Part shown: positions 1-10,770 of the stretch, in pieces
Numbering within the stretch: position 1 is the stretch's first letter
Layout: every line of letters starts with the position of its first letter
Assembly (NCBI GenBank): GCA_030447385.1
Contig: JAUJOY010000003.1
Coordinates: forward strand, 1-64,000
Direction: 5' to 3'
Source of the DNA: Mycobacteriales bacterium
Lineage (GTDB): Bacteria > Actinomycetota > Actinomycetes > Mycobacteriales > SCTD01
DNA length: 64,000 bases
Notes under the pieces: generated by a model
Told to the model about the DNA's origin: nothing
The model's database searches: none
What the model saw: only the letters and a program-made list of their open reading frames with translations
Program-made: the position numbers and the translations under genes

Positions 1-972
1 TCGAGGCGGCCGGCCTCGTCAAGAGCTTCGGCGCCGTACGTGCCGTCGACGGGGTGGACCTGACGGTCCCCCGCGGCTGCGTCTACGGCGTGCTCGGCCC
101 GAACGGCGCCGGCAAGACGACGACGATCCGCATGCTCGCCACGCTCACCCGGCCTGATGCCGGTTCCGCCCGCGTCCTCGGGCGCGACATCGTCTCGGAC
201 GCCGACGGCGTACGCAGCGTCGTGAGCCTCACCGGTCAGCTGGCCTCGGTGGACGAGGACCTCACCGGCCGCGAGAACCTCGTCCTGCTCGGTCGTCTGC
301 TCGGCCTGAAGCGGGCGGCGGCCAAGCAGCGGGCGGCCGAGCTGCTCGACGCGTTCGGGCTTGATGAAGCGGCGGGACGGCTGGTGAAGGGCTACTCGGG
401 AGGCATGCGCCGCCGGCTCGACATCGCGGCCAGCATCGTCGTCACGCCGGAGCTGTATGTTCCTCGACGAGCCGACGACGGGGCTCGACCCGCGCTCGCG
501 CAACCAGGTATGGGAGATCGTGTGCGCGCTCGTCGCCGAGGGCACGACCATCATGCTGTGCACGCAGTACCTCGAGGAGGCCGACCAGCTCGCCGACGGC
601 ATCGCCGTCATCGACCGGGGTCGCGTCATCGCGGAGGGCACACCGGCGCAGCTCAAGGCGTCGGTCGGCTCCGCGGCCCTGCGCGTGCGGCTGCTGCTGC
701 CGCAGCAGCGGTCCGAGGCGGAGCAGGTGCTGAGCCGGCAGCTCGGCGCCGTCACGCTCGAGCCCGACCCGGCGGCGCTGTCGGTCGCGTGCTCCGACAC
801 CGACCGGGCCGCGGCCGCCGTCGGTGAGCTTGCGGCTGCCGGCGTGCGCATCGCCGACTTCTCGCTGAACCAGCCGACCCTCGACGAGGTCTTCCTCGCG
901 CTCACCGGCCACCCGGCCGACGCCATCCCGACCCAGCAGACCGCCCCGCGCGACGAGAAGGACGCCTCATGA
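1..972 (+). CDS. Daunorubicin-resistance-type ABC exporter ATP-binding subunit (DrrA-like), 5' partial, frameshifted
   Basis: ATPase of an ABC-2 drug or lipid exporter. It would power the permease encoded next at the cytoplasmic face. The start lies left of the window; translation is open from base 3. The Walker [10 protein letters not shown] is at about 93-119, the signature [12 protein letters not shown] near 394-430, and Walker [12 protein letters not shown] near 457-490. The H-loop region reads [13 protein letters not shown], with Gln where many ABC proteins have His, as is usual in the DrrA family. One extra T near 453 (gagctgTatgttc) shifts the frame between the signature and Walker B; removing it restores ELMFLDEP. 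This looks like a one-base indel in an otherwise intact gene. The stop overlaps the permease start (ATGA). Confidence 0.85.
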
Positions 973-1816
973 CCACCGCCCCCGTGTCGCCGGCCGACAC
1001 GCTTCCGGCTGCCGACCAGGCCGCCGTACGGCGTGCCATCTCCTCCACCTCCCGCCCGCCACGGGCGAGCGCGCTCTCTGCGGCCCTGACGTTCGGCTGG
1101 CGTGGCATGTTGAAGGTCAAGCACGTCCCGGAGCAGCTGCTCGACGTGACGATCACGCCGGTGATGTTCGTGCTGATGTTCACCTATCTGTTCGGCGGCC
1201 GATCGCCGGCTCCACCGGCGAATATCTCGACTACATCCTGCCGGGGATCCTCGTCATGTCGGTGCTGTTCACGACGGTCTACTCCGGCGTCGCGCTCAAC
1301 ACCGACCGCACGAAGGGCGTTGTCGACAGGTTCCGGTCGCTGCCTGTCTGGCAGTCCGCTCCGCTCGTCGGGTCGCTGCTCGGCGACGCCGTCCGCTACC
1401 TGCTCGCCGGCACGGTGATCATCGTGCTGGGCGTCGCTCTCGGCTTCCGCCCCGGCGCCGGCCTTCCCGGGGTCCTTGCCGCACTGGGCCTCGTGGTGCT
1501 CTTCGCCTTCGGCCTGTCGTGGTTCTTCTCGACCCTGGGCCTGCTCCTGCGCACCCCCAACGCGGTCATGAATGCCGGCTTCATGGGCATCTTCCCGCTG
1601 ACGTTCCTGTCCAACGTCTTCGTCGACCCGACGACGCTTCCGGGCCCGCTCGAGGCGTTCGTCGCCGTCAATCCGATCTCGATCCTCGCCACGGCCTCAC
1701 GCGGGCTGATGGAGGGCAACGCCGACGGCACCGACATCGCGATCGTGCTGGCCGTCGCCGTGGCGCTGACGGCGGTCTTCGCACCGCTGACCACGCGGCT
1801 CTACCGCAGGAGCTGA
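969..1816 (+). CDS. ABC-2 type transporter permease (DrrB-like), frameshifted
   Basis: Membrane partner of the preceding ATPase, expected to export a hydrophobic compound. The start overlaps the ATPase stop (ATGA at 969-972), implying translational coupling. The N-terminus is cytoplasmic and Ala/Ser-rich, followed by the ABC-2 membrane domain with about six hydrophobic segments. The first is near TPVMFVLMFTYLFGG; later ones lie between 1260 and 1800. The family-typical stretch RTPNAVMNAGFMGIFPLTFL is present near 1550-1610. A one-base loss near 1197-1203 shifts the frame; the expected reading after FGG is AIAGSTGEYLDYILPGILVM. The total length, about 282 codons, matches the family. The substrate is unknown. 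Confidence 0.83.
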
Positions 1817-1843
1817 CCTCTCGTTCGTGGGAGACTTTCGTCC

Positions 1844-2347
1844 ATGACCGAGCGAAAGCCGGCGGGCGTCTCCTTCGAGTCCTGGGTCGAGCGACAGCTG
1901 CGCGAAGCGAGAGAGCGGGGGAGCTTCGACGACCTGCCCGGCACCGGCAAGCCGTTGCAGCCCGCCTCCTTCGACGAGCTCGCGTGGGTGCGCGAGAAGC
2001 TCCGCCGGGAGGACCTTCCCGTCACCGCTCTGCTCCCACCGGCCCTGGCCGTCGCCAAGGAGGTCGAGGACCTCCCGGAGCGCCTGAGCCGTGAGCGGTC
2101 GGAGGTGCGGGTCCGGGCGATCATCGCCGACGTCAACGCACGGATCGACGCCGCTCGCCGGGGTCCCCAGGTGGGGCCGCCCGTGCGCACGCGGTTCGTC
2201 GACGTCGAGGCGGCCGTCGCCGGCTGGCGGGAGGCGGTGGCGGCGCGATCCACCCCACCACCGCCGATGCCCGCCCCGCGTCGAGGCGGCGCACAGCCGC
2301 TGGACGCGTCGTCGATGGGCACGGCGTACGTAGGTTGCCGATCGTGA
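1844..2347 (+). CDS. DUF1992 (DnaJ-homologue subfamily C member 28 conserved domain) protein
   Basis: Small cytoplasmic protein of 167 aa. It carries the DUF1992 core: FESWVERQLREARERG then FDDLPGTGKPL (residues about 10-40), followed by a charged helical region WVREKLRREDLPV. The family has no settled biochemical role; the relation to DNAJC28 is by sequence only. The C-terminus is Pro-rich and ends GTAYVGCRS. The stop TGA (2345-2347) overlaps the GTG start of the next gene, so the two are probably coupled. Confidence 0.75.
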   Translation: MTERKPAGVSFESWVERQLREARERGSFDDLPGTGKPLQPASFDELAWVREKLRREDLPVTALLPPALAVAKEVEDLPERLSRERSEVRVRAIIADVNARIDAARRGPQVGPPVRTRFVDVEAAVAGWREAVAARSTPPPPMPAPRRGGAQPLDASSMGTAYVGCRS

Positions 2348-2780
2348 CCACCGGCTGGGAACCGTCTGCACCTGGCGTGCTGCGCCTGCCGTCCGGCCGG
2401 CTGCTGCGCGGGCGTGCACTGCGCCGTCCGGTGCCAGCGGGCCCGGCACCCACCTTCGCCCTGTACCTGCTCGGTTCGAAGCCGCTCCCGGTCGACTGGG
2501 AGTCCTCGCTGGGTGCCGTGGCCGGACTTCGGGCTACCGTCGCGACCAACTCGCCGCCGAACAGGCCCTGCGCCACGCGTGGCTCCGCGCCGAGCAGGAG
2601 CGGGTGGAGATCGCCTGCAGCGGCGGCCGCGGCCGGACCGGCACCGCGCTCGCGTGCATCGCTGTGCTCGATGGCGTGCCCGCCGAGCGGGCGGTGGCGT
2701 TCGTCCGGCGAGCACTACGCGCGTCGCGCGGTCGAGACGCCGTGGCAGCGCCGCAGCGCCGTCCGGTGGCACGCCGTGAG
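2344..2780 (+). pseudogene. Dual-specificity/tyrosine phosphatase-like protein, frameshifted
   Basis: Reads as a compact protein-tyrosine phosphatase. The N-terminus is TTGWEPSAPGVLRLPSGRLL and the P-loop is CSGGRGRTGTA at about 2619-2650, which fits the C-x5-R-[ST] active-site pattern with the catalytic Cys and Arg both kept. The C-terminus is RRAVETPWQRR. The protein needs three frames: frame 1 to about 2530, frame 3 from about 2545 to 2715, then frame 1 again. At least two indels therefore lie in about 430 bases. Because every conserved block survives, I read this as an intact gene damaged by base-calling errors. Recent pseudogenisation cannot be excluded. Confidence 0.6.
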
Positions 2781-2878
2781 GCTGCTCGGCGTCGTGGTCG
2801 TGGCCGGTCAGCACGTCGGCGGACCGGCAGCGTCGGCGCAGATGAACTGGTTCAGCAGTCCACCAGCGGAAATCCTCG

Positions 2879-4031
2879 TCAAGGACCTGGAGGTCTTTCC
2901 GGCGACGACCGTGGCGCGATGCGCGCTGCGAGACCGACGCACGAACGCGCGCGTCGTTCCGGCACGGCCGCAGTGGACACCTGCTGCCCGAGCACCGGTG
3001 TCGGGGCGGCTCCACGACGACGCCACGTGCTCTGAGCAGCGCGGCGTGCTTGCCGGCCCGTCCCGGCGGTGGACGATCCGCGCCCGACCTGACCGTGCAG
3101 GACCGACGACCAGTTCGCCGCGAACCGCTCGATGCCGAACCGCTCCTTGGCCGTCGTCTGCCGCGCGCCGCGCTGACAGCTCCGCCGCCTCCTCCTGGTC
3201 CAGCACGAGCCGGCGGGCATGCTCGACCACCCGGTCGACGTCGGTCTCGACGTAGCCGTTGACACCGTTGCGGATCACCGTCGCCAGCTCGGTCGTGGCC
3301 AGGCCGACGACCGGCAGGCCGAGCGCCATCGCCTCGCAGACGGCGAGCCCGAGCGAGGTGTAGCGGATCGGGTGAACGAACACCCGGTAGGCCGGCAACC
3401 GCTGGTGCAGCTCGGCCAGCCGTACATCGCCGAGCCAGGTCGGCCAGCGGTCGCCGCCCATGCCCGCGAGATCGACGGGCACCTGCTCGGCGACCCGCTC
3501 GAAGACGTCCGGACCGAGCCGCCGACCCCGGGTCCACAGGTTGTTCACCACCGTGATCGCCCGCTCCAGCTCGCCGGTCCAGGGCAGATCCGGTACGGCG
3601 ACGCCGTGCTCGACCACGGTGCTGGGCGTCTCGCCGCTGTCCCACATCAGTCGGTTGAAGTCGGTGACGTGGACCAGCAGGGCCGACGGGTCCTGCACCG
3701 GGTGCAGCGCGTCGTTCGGCCAGGACGCCGGCGGGTCGTGCTCGATGTGCACCCGTGGCAGTTCGTGCACCCGAGACCCCAGCAGCGCGTGCCGGTCCAG
3801 CTCCCAGTTGGCGCGGCTCTGGGTGAGCACCAGGTCGACGTCCAGCCCGGCGACGTCGTCCGCCGGGACCTCCACGACGTTGTCCGGCCAGCGAAACGTT
3901 GCGCCGCGCCCGCCGTACCCGCCCGTCCGGTCCGGGCGCACCGGCAGCAGCCAGGTCACGGGAACCGAGCTCAGATACTGCAGGTACGACCCGTGCACGT
4001 GCCAGGTCAGGACGCGCAGCGGGAGGGACAC
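2879..4031 (-). CDS. GT4-family glycosyltransferase, C-terminal frameshift
   Basis: GT-B fold glycosyltransferase, probably transferring a nucleotide-sugar residue to an envelope or secondary-metabolite acceptor. GTG at 4029-4031 precedes LPLRVLTWHVHGSYLQYL, a typical first Rossmann strand with a donor or acceptor loop. The second half has the GT4 donor signature: HPIRYTSLGLAVCEAMALGLPVVG followed by TELATVIRNGVNGYV (about 3235-3390). The frame changes near 3165; after it the tail reads AKERFGIERFAANWSSVLHG, a usual GT4 ending, so the true stop may lie well before 2879. It is divergent from the aldehyde dehydrogenase at 4105. Acceptor and donor cannot be read from sequence. Confidence 0.7.
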
Positions 4032-4104
4032 GCCCTGCGCCTGCCCGCTCGGACCCGCCAGCAACCTGGCTGTTGCGGCCGTCGGGACCGGGTAGGCGAG
4101 CCGC

Positions 4105-5485
4105 ATGGCCACCCTCGACATCCATGACCCGTGCACCGGCGAGCTGGTCGGCTCGGTGCCGATCGCCACCACCGGGCAGGTCGACCAGGCGGTTGCCGCG
4201 GCTCGCGGCGCCGCGCCGTCCTGGGCGCGCACCAGCCCGGCCGACCGCGCCGACCTGCTCAAGCAGGCCGGACGCAAGCTGCGCGAGGAGGTCGACGCGC
4301 TCGCCGAGCTGCAGAGCCGCGAGGAGGCAAGCCGCTCGGCGACAGCCGTGGCGGCGTGCTCGCCGGTCTCGGCGCCCTCGAGCAGTACGCCGAGCTCGGG
4401 CCGCTGCACCGCGGTCACGCCCTGCAGGGCGGGTGGCAGTCGACCGACGTGATGAGCTGGGAGCCGCGCGGCGTGTGCGTCGTCCTGACCCCCTGGAACG
4501 ACCCGGTGGCCATTGCCCTGCAGGCCATCTCAGCCGCTCTCGTCGTCGGCGACACGGTGGTCTTCAAGCCCAGCGAGCGGACCCCGCTGTCCGGCCAGCG
4601 CCTCGCCGAGGTGCTCGGTGCGAGGTGCTGCCGCCGGATGTGCTGCAGGTGCTGCACGGCGGCGGGCGCACCGGCGCACCGCTGGCCTCACACGCCGACG
4701 TGGACGTCGTCTACTTCGTGGGGTCGTCCGACACCGCCCGGTCGATCGCCGCCGCTGCGCGCAGTCCGGCGCCCACGCCGTCCTCGAGGGCGGCGGCAAG
4801 GACCCGTGCCTCGTCGACGCCGGGGTCGACCCGGTCTGGGCGGCCGGGCAGGTTGCGCTCGGCGCCTTCGCCAACGCCGGGCAGATCTGCACCTCGGTGG
4901 AGCGCGTCTACGTGCACGAGCAGCTCGCGCCCGCCTTCCTCGACGCCCTCGTCGCCGAGGCGGGAGAGCGGGTCCTCGGCAGCTGGGACGGCCCGGACAC
5001 GACGATGGGACCGATGGTGGACCGTCGCCAGCGGGCCGTGGTGGACCGGCAGGTACGCGGCGCGCTGGCCGCCGGGGCGGAGCTCCTCGCCGGTGGAGAG
5101 GTCCTGGACGGTCCGGCGCGTTCTACCCGCCGACGGTGCTGACCGGCTGCACCGAGGACATGGCGATCATGTCGCAGGAGACGTTCGGCCCGGTCGCGGC
5201 GGTGCAGGTCGTCGGCTCCTTCGACGCGGCGCTGCACTGCACGCGGGTCGATCGGCGTACGGCCTGGCGGCCACCGTGCTCAGCGCCGACATGGCGCACG
5301 TGCAGCGGGCCGTCCGTGAGCTGCCGGTCGGCACGGTGAAGGTCAACGCCGTGTTCGGCGGGGCGCCCGGCGGTGCCGCGCACCCCGGCCGCGGGAGCGG
5401 CCAGGGGCTGGGCTACGGCCCGGAGCTGCTCGACGAGCTCAGCCGGGTGAAGGTCGTGCACTGGGAGCCGCCGCCCACCGGCTGA
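4105..5485 (+). pseudogene. NAD(P)-dependent aldehyde dehydrogenase, multiply frameshifted
   Basis: Oxidises an aldehyde to its acid with NAD(P)+. Starting at ATG 4105 (ATLDIHDPCTGELVGSVPIA), the recognisable blocks are: cofactor-binding VLTPWNDPVAIALQ (about 4485) with FKPSERTPLSG (4564); the Glu motif LEGGGKDP (about 4783); the catalytic Cys in NAGQICTSVERVYV (about 4875); GAFYPPTVLTGCTEDM (5120); and the ETFGPV block (5180). The C-terminus is RVKVVHWEPPP. Reading all of these needs at least five frame changes (near 4325, 4618, 4760, 5118 and 5255). The total length, about 460 codons, is normal, so only small indels are involved. As written it cannot be translated. A second, unrelated-looking aldehyde dehydrogenase at 36076 is intact. 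Confidence 0.75.
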
Positions 5486-5488
5486 GGC

Positions 5489-6232
5489 TCAGTGCTGCGA
5501 CTGCTGGAGCTGCTGGCCGATTCTCGCGTGCAGCGTGCGCAGGTCCGGCTGGCCGAGCAGCGGCACCTGGCTCTCGATGTTGCGCAGCACGCTGGGGTCG
5601 TGAACGGCCGCCTCGGAGGACTGCATCAGCACCGTTCCTGTCCCGGTGAAGTCGAACTGGCGCTCCTCGCCGGAGTTGCGGCCGAAGAAGCCCTGCGCCG
5701 CCTGCAGGAAGCCGCTCATCCAGCCCGCGTCGTAGTGGTGGCTCGGGCTCGGGCAGTCCGCCCACCCGACCAGCGCGTCCGGATCGACGCGCAGCGGCGG
5801 CTCGACGAACAGAACCGGCCCGTTGGAGGACGCGACGAACTTGCCGGTCCCGATCAGAGTCACGAAACCCGGCACGATCGACTGCTTCAGCGACAGGCTC
5901 GGCTGGAACGCGCTGAGGTTCGCGGCCCGGATCGTCAGGTTGCCGTTGTCGAGGTCGTAGGCGTTGAGGTCGTAGCCGCGGTCGCCCAGGATCAGCTTTC
6001 CCTGACCGGTCGCGACGATCCAGTCCCGCGAGTAGAGCGGCGAGGAGAACCGGACCGCGACCATCGCCGACAGGCTGGTCGCCGCGAGCGACTCGAACCG
6101 CATCTGGCCGTAGTAGGCGATCATCTTGCCCTTCTGCATGAACCACTCGCCGTGCAGGTCGATGCAGAAGGAGTAGGGGTTGATGTTGTCGTCGACCGGA
6201 AGGGTTCCCGGGCTGAGCGGCTGCGTGGGCAC
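5489..6232 (-). CDS. AIM24 family protein (first of three)
   Basis: 247-aa cytoplasmic beta-rich protein of the AIM24/TspB-like family (PF01987), whose bacterial function is unresolved. It is intact, beginning PTQPLSPGTLPVDDNINPYS, with the family-typical GKMIAYYGQMRFES, LFVEPPLRVDPDALVGW and QFDFTGTGTVLMQSSE. It is the last gene of a three-gene minus-strand set (7407 to 5489); spacing to the next is only about 10 bp, consistent with one transcript. Triple AIM24 sets are common in actinomycetes. It is unusual here because it is the only member of the set without a lesion. Confidence 0.85.
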   Translation of the reverse strand: MPTQPLSPGTLPVDDNINPYSFCIDLHGEWFMQKGKMIAYYGQMRFESLAATSLSAMVAVRFSSPLYSRDWIVATGQGKLILGDRGYDLNAYDLDNGNLTIRAANLSAFQPSLSLKQSIVPGFVTLIGTGKFVASSNGPVLFVEPPLRVDPDALVGWADCPSPSHHYDAGWMSGFLQAAQGFFGRNSGEERQFDFTGTGTVLMQSSEAAVHDPSVLRNIESQVPLLGQPDLRTLHARIGQQLQQSQH

Positions 6233-6242
6233 GGCTCTCCTG

Positions 6243-6905
6243 TCAGAACTTCCGCTCGGAGGCCTGCACGTACACCGTGCCCTGGCCGGTCGCGGTCAGC
6301 TGGAACATCTCCCCCGAGCGGGCCTCCTTGACGCTCACGTTGGCCCCCAACGACACCTACACCTGGCCGCGCGCGGCGACGAACGCCTGCGGGTCGACGA
6401 TCACCGGCTTGTCGGCCCGGACCGGGAGCTCCAGCACCTCGCCGTGGGCGAGCACCGCGACCGAGCCCGCCCCCGACAGCTGTGAGGTGAACATGCCCTG
6501 GCCGGTCATCGCGCCGGTCGCGGCCGAGCGCAGCCCGGCCCGGAAACCGCCCCCGGACTGCTGGGCGGTCAGCGGGACCACGGCCGAGTTGAGGTGGGCG
6601 TCGTGCACCAGGAGCCGGTTGGACTCCACGGTGAGCAGCTCCGCGCCGTTGAGGTCGACGACCGCGTACGTCAGTCCCTGGAAGCCGTAGAACACCTCAC
6701 CCGAGCCCTGCGCCACCATCATGGCGGCTGACTCGCCGGACAGCTGGGAGCCGAGCAAGCCGCCGACCGAGCCACCCCCCGAACGCACCGGTGCGAAGCG
6801 CACGTCGCCGGTGTAGCCGAGCATCGCCCCGCGCCGGGCCAGCACCTCACGGCCCGGCGCCACGGGCACCTTCACGACCTTGGAGTTGACCTTCTCGAAC
6901 GCCAT
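6243..6905 (-). CDS. AIM24 family protein (second), interrupted by an in-frame amber stop
   Basis: Begins ATG 6905 (AFEKVNSKVVKVPVAPGREV) and shows the AIM24 pattern with GEVFYGFQGLTYAVVDLNG. The reading frame stops at TAG 6357-6359, then continues in the same frame for another 37 codons (VSLGANVSVKEARSGEMFQL ...) to TGA 6243-6245. The conserved AIM24 ending GTVYVQASERKF lies after the stop. A single C-to-G change, TAC to TAG, explains the break (expected GQVYVSLGANV). The full protein would be about 220 aa. It is either a point nonsense mutation or a base-call error, and differs from the indels that dominate nearby. Confidence 0.75.
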
Positions 6906-6916
6906 CGCCCGGTCCT

Positions 6917-7407
6917 CTACCGCTCGGCCGGCTGGATCCACACCCGGCCGGTGCCGGAGAACTGCAGGCTGAACGGCTCGCCGCTGCCCTCACCGATCAG
7001 CGACTTCCAGTTGACGCCGGTCACGAAACCCTGCTGGAGCTGGCCGGAGGAGCCGAGATAGGCCTGTGGATCGACGGTCACCGGATACTGAGGGGAGACC
7101 TCCAGGCAGATCGCCGGGCCGTCGGACAGGATCGCGACCGATCCGTGACCGGACACCGAGGTGGTCGTCAACCCCTGGCCGGCGGACATCCCGTGCATGC
7201 CGGCGAAGGTGACGTTCGTGGACAGGGTCGACTCGTAGGCCAGCAGTGCCGGGTCTTCATGACGCCTTCACCACCGCCGAACGACGCCTTCTTGAACTGC
7301 ACCTTGCCTTCGTACGCGACCATCGACCCGGTCAGCGCCTTGACGCTGTCGCCGTTCAGGTGGGCCTCGACGACGCGATGACCGTTCGTCCGCAGCTGCG
7401 CCACCAC
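6917..7407 (-). pseudogene. AIM24 family protein (third), internal deletion
   Basis: The first gene of the AIM24 set. The N-terminus is VAQLRTNGHRVVEAHLNGDS with TGSMVAYEGKVQFKKASFGG; the C-terminus is GQGLTTTSVSGHGSVAILSD to GEPFSLQFSGTGRVWIQPAE. Both ends match AIM24 well. The middle of the family (a conserved stretch of about 55-60 residues before LLAYEST) is missing, and the two parts are in different frames at about 7245-7255. This is therefore a deletion of roughly 170 bases plus a frame change, not a simple indel. The upstream 7408-7623 holds nothing I can assign. Confidence 0.65.
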
Positions 7408-7623
7408 GTCCCCCCGTTCTTCGCCATGGGGACCGTACCGTCCCGGCGGCTCACCGGGGACGTCCTCACACAGGTCACCTGGTGTTAGCCGGCTCTCTTC
7501 ACCTGGCGCGGCGTGGGTCCGGTCCCCCGGCGCGGGCGGTGTGGGCAGAGGTGCTCGACGCGCAGGTCGACTACATCAACACCGATCAGCTCGGCGACCT
7601 GCAGCTGATGGCAGGGTGGTCCC

Positions 7624-9192
7624 ATGTGGGCAACGGCCTTGCGGCGGGCGCAGGGCCGGATCCCGGCAGACCGCGTGCTGTGGGCGACCCTTCTGCTGCA
7701 GCTGCTCCCGCTGCTGCTGCTTGCCCGCGTCGTCACGGTGGACGGCCCCGCGCACCTTGCCGGGGCGGCCGTGCTGCTGTCCTACGACGACCCCGGCCGG
7801 GACGTGCTGCGCCGGCTGTACGAGGTGGATCTGCGCCCCGTGCCGAACATGCTGACCACGCTGGTGCTCGCGGGTCTGCTCCACCTCACCGGGCCGGACG
7901 TCGCGGAGCGCCTGCTCGTCGGCGCCTACGTCGTCCTGCTGACGTTGGGCCTGCGCTACGCACTGCGCGGGGTGCATGCGCAGGCCGGCTGGCTCGCTGT
8001 CGCCGCCCTGCCGTTCGCGGGGAACTACCTCTACTACTACGGGTTCTACAACTTCTGCCTCTCGGTCAGCATCACCTTGTTCGTCCTCGGCCTGGCGCTG
8101 CGGCGCCGCGACGGCTGGTCCGGGCAGGCGGTCGCGGGCCTGTCGGCGTTGCTGCTGCTGGCCTGGTTCGCGCACCTGCTGCCGTTGCTGATCGCCGGCC
8201 TGTTCGTGGCGGTGCTCGCTGTCCTTCGGGCGGTCTCGGCCCGGCGGAGGGGGGCGCGCTGCGAGCCGTTCGTGACCACCTGCTTCCGCCGGCCCTGGCG
8301 GCGCTGCCGATCCTGGTCCTCACCGCCTTGCTTCTCGCCAGCCCGGCCGCCGGGACGCCGGTACGGCGATCAGCGGTCGACCTGGTGCTCGGTCTCGCGA
8401 CGCTCGGCCGTCCACTTGCCGTGTATTCACGCTATGAGTACCTGCCGGCGACGGCCGTCGCGCTGACGCTGGTCGCGCTGGTCGTGGTGGCCCGCCGGTG
8501 CGATCCGAGCCCCGGAGCGGCAAGCTCTTGGACCACGCGCTCTGCTGCTCGCCGGCATGCCGGCTCGCTACGGCCCGGACTACGGGTTCCTGAACGACCG
8601 GCTGAGCTTCTTCCCGCCCCTGCTCCTGCTGCTCTGGACTGCTGGACCGGTGCCGGATCCGCGGTTCCGGCGGTTGGTGGTCGGTGCGCTGCTGAGCGCG
8701 GCGGTGCTGCTTGCCGGTCTACGTGTCCCCACCGAGATCCGGTATCAGCGCGACGTCGCCGAGATGCTGTCGCTGGCGGCGACAACCTCCCCCAAGGCTC
8801 GACGCTGCTCAGCTTGCAACTGTGGCGTGATCCGGCGGTCGGCGGGCCGGTCGGCAACCGGTTCCGCTGTTGCGTGCTCGGCGGCTCGCCGTGCTTCTCG
8901 ACGGCGTCGATGTCGGGCACTACGAGGCGACCCTGGACTACGGTACGCCCGGTTTCGCGCCGGCGCGACCGCGCCGCCGCATCGACCCGACCTGACCGGT
9001 CTCGCCGCATCTGCGATCGACCTTGCTGCTGCGCGCAGGACATCGACGCGGTGCTCGTCATCGGCGGGAGCAGGGCCGGTCCCGCGCTGCTCGCCCGGCC
9101 GGACACCCAGCGTCTGCTGCGGGGCGGCGCGCTACGAGCGGACCGCGGTCTCCGAGCGGTCGGGGCTCGTGGAGGTGTGGACGCGCCGTTGA
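7624..9192 (+). pseudogene. Polytopic membrane protein, frameshifted
   Basis: A large integral membrane protein of about 520 codons that resembles actinobacterial membrane proteins of unknown function, possibly GT-C-like. ATG 7624 opens a clean stretch with many hydrophobic helices: VLWATLLLQLLPLLLLARVV, TTLVLAGLLHL, LLVGAYVVLLTLGLRYAL and LLLLAWFAHLLPLLIAGL. A small motif, NYLYYYGFYNFCLSVSITLF, is aromatic-rich. The frame then changes near 8262 (to LPPALAALPILVLTALLLAS), near 8535 (to YGPDYGFLNDRLSFFPPLLL), near 8795 and again after 9000. The end reads YERTAVSERSGLVEVWTRR. No catalytic motif is visible; function unassigned. Confidence 0.5.
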
Positions 9193-9312
9193 CGTGGCGC
9201 GCGTCGTACCGCGGGTTCATCTGATGCTCATGCAGGGCTCACCTCGGCGTCGCCGCGAAGCCTGTCGGCTACCACGTTCGGCTTCGACCGATTCCAACGC
9301 GGCGAGGAGCCA

Positions 9313-10770
9313 CATGTCGGACCTGCCCGTCCCGCCCGAGACACCCGGCCTGTCGCGGCGACATCCGCCGTCGACCTGGTCGGCGGTGCCCTGGCGACGC
9401 CGCCCCGGCGCCCTCTCGGCGTCTTGCGCAGATCCCGGCCCGTCACCGGATGGGGCGTGCAGAGCGGGACGTCACGCCCACCGGGGTGATCTGGTCGAAG
9501 ACTGACCGTCCGGCCCGCATGGTCGTCGAGGTCGCCGCGACCGAGCGCTTCCGGGCTCCGCGCCGGAGATATGAGTCGAGGTGGGCGACACCGACTACAC
9601 CGGGAAGGTCCAGCTGACCGGCTGCCGGCGGGGACCGAGCTGTTCTACCGCGTACGTTTCGCCGAGAACGGCAACGCCGGGCACTCGAGTGAGGCCCTGG
9701 TCGGGACTTGCGCACCGCGCCGGCCGACCGCCGCGACGTCAACTTCGCGTGGTCCGGTGACGTCGCCGGGCAGGGCTGGGGCATCAACCCTGACACCGGC
9801 GGCATGACCGGCTTCGAAGCGGTCCGGCAGCTCGACGACTTCTTCCTCCACTCCAGGCGACAGCGTCTACGCGGACGGACCGCTGCAGGAGAGCGTTCGC
9901 CGGACGGCACGGTCTGGCGCAACCTGGTCACCCCGGAGAAGAGCAAGGTCGCGCGCGCCCGCGGAATACCGCGGCCAGTTCCGCTACAACCTGCTCGATG
10001 CGTGCGCCGTCGCCGCGCAGGTGCAGTTCTCGCAGTGGGACGATCACGAGGTCACCAACAACTGGTACCCCGGGAGGCTGGGCGACACCGGTGGAGACAG
10101 CCCTACACGGTCAAGGCGTCGACACGCTCGCCGCCGCGCTCGGCAGGCCTTCTTGGAGTACATGCCGATCAACGGGAGCCGGATCGACCGGTCGCTGCCG
10201 TACGGCCCGCTGGTCGACGTCTTCGCGCTGGACCTGCGCCTACCGCGGGCCCAACACGACCAACCTGGCGACCAGCGGGGCGGAGACCGTCATCCTCGGT
10301 GACGACCAGCTGGCGCGGCGACGCTCGCGGTCGTCCCGCGCGCTGTGGAAGGTCGTCGCATCCGACAACGACCCTGGTGGCGGACGTCAACCAGGAGGGC
10401 ATCGCCAACCGCGAGCCCGGTTCGCCGGCCGGGCGCAGCTCGAGTTCGCGCCCGGCTGTCGGACCTCGAAGCTCGGCGCGCAACGTCGTGTCGACAGCGG
10501 ATGTCCTACACCGCCGCTTCTCGGAGAAGGCGGCGACCGGACTTCGACCCGTTCTGGGAGTTCGTCACCGGCCGCGGCACGCCCACCTTCGGCCGAACGC
10601 TGGACGCGACCTTCGCCGCAGGGTCTACTCGCGAGCCGCCGACCGTCCAAACCAACCACCGAGCGATGGCCTGCAGTTCGGGGAGGTGTCGACGGCGACA
10701 GCGGCGTGATGACCGTGCGCGGGACGTCGCCGGGCGGGTGCTCACCAGCGAGACCTTGACCCTGCCTGAC
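9313..10770 (+). pseudogene. phoD: PhoD-like alkaline phosphatase, Tat-exported, multiply frameshifted
   Basis: Extracytoplasmic phosphodiesterase/phosphatase of the PhoD family, which releases phosphate from organic esters. GAGGAG precedes ATG 9313; the N-terminus has a Tat-like SRR followed, in a shifted frame, by a hydrophobic VGGALATP. The Ca/Fe-site landmarks are spread over several frames: GWGVQSGDVTPTGVIWSKTD (about 9450), a QLDDFFLHSG-like block (about 9825-9860), EKSKVA (9940), FRYNLLDACA (9983) and QFSQWDDHEVTNNWYPG (10025-10077, the WDDHE block). Near the end is FDPFWEFVTG (10545). The C-terminus TSETLTLP marks the end near 10770. Six or more indels are needed. It is tail-to-tail with the CAP gene. 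Confidence 0.7.

Noticed and set aside
2790-2878. Second glycosyltransferase or methyltransferase after the phosphatase
   Set aside because: Frames such as LLNQFICADAAGPPTC looked suggestive, but no motif extends beyond a few residues.
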